Origin: an uncultured Bacteroides sp.
GTDB taxonomy: Bacteria; Bacteroidota; Bacteroidia; Bacteroidales; Bacteroidaceae
DNA: 64,000 bases
NCBI GenBank assembly: GCA_949289295.1
Contig: CASENM010000023.1
Location: 1 to 64,000 of the forward strand
Reading direction: 5' to 3'
Positions 60,401-64,000 of this stretch are shown here, one piece after another; position 1 is the first letter of the stretch; the number at the start of each line of letters is the position of its first letter. The translations under genes and the position numbers were made by a program. The notes beneath the pieces were generated by a model. That model was not told the DNA's origin. It worked only from the letters and a program-made list of their open reading frames with translations, and made no database searches.

Positions 60401-62740
60401 ATGAACAAACATCTCATTATCCTGTCACTCTCCGCCCTCTTTGCTCTGACAGCCTGTCAGAAAAAACAGGAAAAAGCGGAAGCGGAAAACCTGTCACAGT
60501 ATGTGGATCCCCGTATCGGTACGGCACATTGCCGCTGGTTCCATTTCACCCCCGGAGCCATGCCGTTCGGTCTGGCCAAACCCGCTCCGTCCACCAACGG
60601 AAGTCTGGGCAACGCCTCCGGATGGGAAGCTACCGGATACGATTATCGGGACACCAGTATCGAAGGTTTTCCTTGCCTGCATGAGTTCCAGATCGGCGGC
60701 ATAGCCTTGATGCCGACCAACGGAAAACTGGTCACCGTTCCCGGTCTGCCCACCGACACGGTCAAAAAAGGATATCGCTCCCACTTTGACCGGAAAAACG
60801 AAACCGCCGCGCCCGGATATTACTCAGTTCTTCTGGATGATTATCAGATTCAGGCAGAACTGACAGCCACTCCTCGTGTAGCTTTCCAACGGTTTTCTTT
60901 CCCTGAGGGAAAAGAAAGTCACATCCTGTTCAATATCGGAAACCGATGGGGAGAAAGCGGAGCCGTACGCGATGCATATGTGACCTATACTGCAGACAAC
61001 CGGATAGAAGGTTGGGTAATCACCGAACCGGAGTACGTCAAGAAATACGATCCGGGTAAAACGGTGCCTCTCTATTTCTCGGCCACAGTGGACCGTCTGC
61101 CGGATACGGTAGGCGGCTTCAACCAAGAGATTATGCATCCGGACACCAAAGAGGCCAAAGGCATCGGAGCCGGACTCTACCTGACCTACAAGATGCCCGA
61201 AGCGGAAAAAATCACCGTAAAAGTCGGCCTGTCATATACATCTGTAGACAATGCCCGGAAAAACCTGAATGTGGAAGCGAAAGACATGACTTTCGATGAA
61301 GCACACGCGCAGGCCGCACAAACGTGGGAAAACTACCTGAGCCGCATCCGCGTGGAGACCGACAAGCGTGACGACAAGATCAAATTCTATACGGGGCTTT
61401 ATCACGCCTTGCTGGGACGCGGACTGGCAAGCGATGTCAGCGGTGCCTATCCGCGTCACGACGGCAGCATAGGACAGATTCCACTGAAAGACGGAAAACC
61501 GATTCACCACATGTACAACACGGATGCCATCTGGGGAGGACAGTGGAACCTCTCACAAGTCTGGACACTGGCTTATCCAGAATATCTTTCCGATTACATC
61601 AGCAGCCATCTTCAGATATATGAAGACACGGGATGGCTGGCCGACGGAGTGGCCAACAGCCGGTTCGTATCCGGAGTAGGCACCAACCTGCTTCCGGTAG
61701 TAATCGCAGGAGCCTATCAGTGCGGCATCCGTGATTTCGACACACAAACCGCCTACGAAGCCTGCCTGAAGAATGAACTTGACGGCAAGGACCGTCCCCT
61801 CGGAGCAGGAAAGGTTGATACGGACAAGTTCGTGGAATACGGATATGTACCACACCAGGAAGAGGGAGACGGACCGGACGAAGCCTTCATGTTCTCCGCC
61901 TCACACACACTGGAATACTCCTTCAGTTCATGGGCTGTCGCACAATGGGCCAAGGCATTGAACGATACGGCACACTACAGACAACTGGCCCGTTTATCCA
62001 AAGGATGGGAACGGCTTTATGACCCGACATGCGACTTTATCCGTCCCAAGAAAGCCGACGGCACATTTATCAAGGACTTCAATCCCATGCAAGTATGGAG
62101 AGGGTTTCAGGAGGGAAACGCCTGGCAATATACATTCTATGTGCCTCACGATGTGAAGGCGCTGGCTGAGAAAGTGGGAACCGAGACTTTCTGCAACCGT
62201 CTGGACAGCATCTTTACCGTTTCCCGAGAAAAGATATTCAGCGGAGGCACGGAAGTCGGTGCCTTTGCCGGACTGCAGACACTCTATAACCAAGGCAACC
62301 AGCCTTGCCTGCACATCTCGTGGCTGTTCAATGAGATTGGCAGACCCGAGCTGACCCAGAAATGGGTACGCGCCATTCTGAACGAATTCTATGGCACCGA
62401 AGGAATACACGGCTACGGATATGGCCAGGATGAGGACCAGGGCCAGTTGGGCGCATGGTATGTGATGTCGTCCATCGGACTGTTCGATGTGAAAGGACTG
62501 GCGGATACCAATCCCTCATTCGGTCTGGGCGCACCCATATTCGACAAGATTACAATCAGCCTTAACAACCAATATTACCCCGGCGAAAAATTCGTCATCC
62601 GTGTCACAGGAGCCGAAAGCAACGATCCGGAATCGTATGCCAGACAATATCTGCTGGACGGAAAGCCACTTGAAGGCACACATATCCCGTTCAAGGATAT
62701 CGTGAAAGGCGGCACACTGGAAGTCAGGATGGCAAAATAA
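60401..62740 (+). CDS. GH92 family alpha-mannosidase lipoprotein
   Basis: A 779-residue GH92 exo-alpha-mannosidase. The ATG at 60401 gives the signal MNKHLIILSLSALFALTAC (Cys19); an upstream frame extension lacks a signal. The N-terminal beta-sandwich has SQYVDPRIGTAHCRWFHFTP and GWEATGYDYRDTSIEGFPC. The C-terminal (alpha/alpha)6 barrel has the family ending YGYGQDEDQGQLGAWYVMSS, GLFDVKGL and GAPIFDKITISL, with the catalytic-area acidic residues present (DEDQGQ replaces the more usual NEDMGQ). GH92 enzymes release mannose from alpha-linked mannans and N-glycans with calcium. The lipid Cys is followed by basic residues, suggesting periplasmic orientation. Fourth gene of the operon. Confidence 0.92.
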   Translation: MNKHLIILSLSALFALTACQKKQEKAEAENLSQYVDPRIGTAHCRWFHFTPGAMPFGLAKPAPSTNGSLGNASGWEATGYDYRDTSIEGFPCLHEFQIGGIALMPTNGKLVTVPGLPTDTVKKGYRSHFDRKNETAAPGYYSVLLDDYQIQAELTATPRVAFQRFSFPEGKESHILFNIGNRWGESGAVRDAYVTYTADNRIEGWVITEPEYVKKYDPGKTVPLYFSATVDRLPDTVGGFNQEIMHPDTKEAKGIGAGLYLTYKMPEAEKITVKVGLSYTSVDNARKNLNVEAKDMTFDEAHAQAAQTWENYLSRIRVETDKRDDKIKFYTGLYHALLGRGLASDVSGAYPRHDGSIGQIPLKDGKPIHHMYNTDAIWGGQWNLSQVWTLAYPEYLSDYISSHLQIYEDTGWLADGVANSRFVSGVGTNLLPVVIAGAYQCGIRDFDTQTAYEACLKNELDGKDRPLGAGKVDTDKFVEYGYVPHQEEGDGPDEAFMFSASHTLEYSFSSWAVAQWAKALNDTAHYRQLARLSKGWERLYDPTCDFIRPKKADGTFIKDFNPMQVWRGFQEGNAWQYTFYVPHDVKALAEKVGTETFCNRLDSIFTVSREKIFSGGTEVGAFAGLQTLYNQGNQPCLHISWLFNEIGRPELTQKWVRAILNEFYGTEGIHGYGYGQDEDQGQLGAWYVMSSIGLFDVKGLADTNPSFGLGAPIFDKITISLNNQYYPGEKFVIRVTGAESNDPESYARQYLLDGKPLEGTHIPFKDIVKGGTLEVRMAK

Positions 62741-62752
62741 ACAAGAAAGAAC

Positions 62753-63925
62753 ATGAACACACAGGCTTCTTCACAAAAGGCAATGCTTCCTGTCCTGTCC
62801 GGATTCTTCATCATGGGATTCGTTGACGTGACAGGTATTGCCACAAACTATGTCAAACAAGATTTCTCCCTCACGGATTCGCAGGCAAACTTGCTTCCGA
62901 TGATGGCGTTCATCTGGTTTGCCATATTCTCTATCCCAACGGGACTGCTAATGGAAAGGATAGGACGACGAAATACAGTTGTCCTGTCCTTCATCCTCAC
63001 CATCATCGCAATGTGCATACCATTGGCATACTACCACTTCACAGCCATATTCATGGCATTCTCCCTGCTGGGTATCGGAAACACTATGCTACAGGTCTCA
63101 CTGAACCCGATGGCCGCAGCCATCGTCCCTTCCGGACGGATTGCAAGCATCCTGACCTTAGGGCAATTTCTGAAGGCCGTATCTTCCTTTCTCGGCCCTT
63201 TACTGGCCGGAATGGCCGCCATATTCTGGAATGACTGGAAATGGATTTTCGCAATATACGCCCTGACCACCCTGCTCACAATGGGATGGCTGTCGGCTAC
63301 AGTCCGTGAGACTCCGAAACCGGGAAAAACCCATGCCACATTCCGCACCACATGCGCATTGTTCAAGGACAGATACATCCGCATGCTATTCCTGGGCATT
63401 CTGCTCATCGTAGGCATTGACGTGGGATTGAATACCACCATTCCGAAACTTCTGATAGAAAAGACCGGGATGTCTCTGGAAAAGGCAGGACTGGGCACAA
63501 GCCTTTACTTCTCGGCGCGCACCGTCGGCACATTCGTCGGAGCTTTCATTCTCTCCCGGACCGCAGCCGACCGTTTTCTACGCTACAGCATGATTCTAGC
63601 AGCGGGAGCGTTAGTCTCAGTCATGCTCATGGGCAATACCCCATGGGGCATCTCTGTGATGATCGTCATGATCGGACTGACATGCGCAAATGTATTTTCC
63701 ATCCTCCTCTCGTACGCACTCCAACATCTTCCGGAACGGGACAACGAGATTTCCGCCCTGATGATCATGGGCGTATCGGGAGGCGCTCTGGTCACCCCCC
63801 TGATGGGAATACTCTCTGACATGGCAGGACAGACAGCAAGCCTCTCCCTGCTCCTGCTGTGTGTCATCTATTTGGGAGCAATACCCCTTAAGACATATAG
63901 AAAAATATCTTCAAATAACAAATAA
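62753..63925 (+). CDS. MFS sugar transporter (FHS/GlcP-like)
   Basis: A 390-residue inner-membrane carrier with twelve predicted helices. The start FFIMGFVDVTGIATNYVKQD and the A-loop RIGRRNTVVLSF pattern (GLLMERIGRRNTVVLSFILT), plus NTMLQVSLNPMAAAIVPSGR, match the FHS (fucose/glucose/galactose:H+ symporter) branch of the MFS. It would import the monosaccharide released by the glycosidases for phosphorylation by the ROK kinase. Gene starts 12 bp after the GH92 stop. The substrate is inferred as mannose from the operon, not from residues. Confidence 0.88.
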   Translation: MNTQASSQKAMLPVLSGFFIMGFVDVTGIATNYVKQDFSLTDSQANLLPMMAFIWFAIFSIPTGLLMERIGRRNTVVLSFILTIIAMCIPLAYYHFTAIFMAFSLLGIGNTMLQVSLNPMAAAIVPSGRIASILTLGQFLKAVSSFLGPLLAGMAAIFWNDWKWIFAIYALTTLLTMGWLSATVRETPKPGKTHATFRTTCALFKDRYIRMLFLGILLIVGIDVGLNTTIPKLLIEKTGMSLEKAGLGTSLYFSARTVGTFVGAFILSRTAADRFLRYSMILAAGALVSVMLMGNTPWGISVMIVMIGLTCANVFSILLSYALQHLPERDNEISALMIMGVSGGALVTPLMGILSDMAGQTASLSLLLLCVIYLGAIPLKTYRKISSNNK

Positions 63926-63943
63926 CCCAATTATCCACACACC

Positions 63944-64000
63944 ATGAAATTACAGAAACTGTTTCTTTTAGGAATCTGGATGGCCTCATCACTTGCCGCC
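63944..64000 (+). CDS. Start of an exported protein (cut by window end)
   Basis: The ATG lies 18 bp after the MFS stop, and the 19 visible residues (MKLQKLFLLGIWMASSLAA) form a signal peptide with the usual basic start and hydrophobic core. As the next gene of the mannose-type operon it may encode another periplasmic enzyme or outer-membrane component, but nothing beyond the signal is visible. Confidence 0.6.
   Translation, partial: MKLQKLFLLGIWMASSLAA

Overview
The window is chromosomal DNA from a member of the Bacteroidales, most likely Bacteroides or Phocaeicola. Evidence: many genes are preceded by the Bacteroidetes -7 box TAnnTTTG (some with TTTG 19-20 bp further upstream) and lack strong Shine-Dalgarno sites. 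Several lipoproteins have short Bacteroidetes-type leaders. Characteristic families are present: a GH92 mannosidase, a DUF4838 protein, an M64 peptidase, a BF3164-type beta-propeller, a TonB-dependent receptor and a five-gene MacAB-TolC-like operon. I count 47 intact or window-truncated genes of ordinary size, two likely small membrane proteins, one probable gene remnant and two tRNAs.

Layout. 1-4.4 kb: the tail of a PD-(D/E)XK transposase-like gene with a repetitive AEG tract, then a surface-polysaccharide segment (GT4 glycosyltransferase, radical SAM/SPASM protein, second GT4), with two small membrane-protein frames beside the last gene. 4.4-11.3 kb: a ROK sugar kinase, and an operon for a tripartite ABC efflux pump (ATPase, two paralogous permeases, adaptor, TolC). 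11.4-20 kb: housekeeping and metabolic genes (VOC protein, rRNA methyltransferase, thyA-folA, Lrp/AsnC regulator, M64 peptidase, GNAT, Dcu-type C4-dicarboxylate carrier, CMD-cupin fusion) and tRNA-Lys. 20-24 kb: operon metA - U32 peptidase - zinc-ribbon lipoprotein. 24-30 kb: a CusCBA/CzcCBA-type metal efflux operon, a palindromic operator candidate in its promoter, and a His-rich small protein. 30-41 kb: a gene-poor stretch with repeats and a gene remnant, a beta-propeller lipoprotein, glyQS-FKBP, a MATE pump, topoisomerase IV A - DUF3316 - S41 protease, and tRNA-Leu. 41-51 kb: an AlkZ-like protein, a DUF4838 protein, trpS-murF divergent from carB, and a TlpA thioredoxin. 51-55 kb: a TonB receptor paired with a surface beta-helix lipoprotein instead of SusD. 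55-64 kb: an AraC regulator and a mannose-type glycan operon.

The last operon reads as a pathway. A GH92 exo-alpha-mannosidase and a six-hairpin glycosidase release sugar in the periplasm, an FHS-type MFS carrier imports it, a ROK kinase phosphorylates it, and a two-domain mannose-6-phosphate isomerase feeds it to glycolysis as fructose-6-phosphate.

The most unusual non-coding signal is a dispersed family of tandem 22-bp near-palindromic units (consensus roughly RAAACGnnnnnrCGTTTTnnnn). It occurs at three intergenic sites (16.7, 30.4 and 50.0 kb). Units pair either with themselves or with a neighbour, and at 50 kb they form two perfect 17-bp hairpins behind carB. Two ~120-bp inverted-repeat elements with GTGTCA/TGACAC ends and several hairpins built from 'CGGAGRCACAGAG' words are also present.
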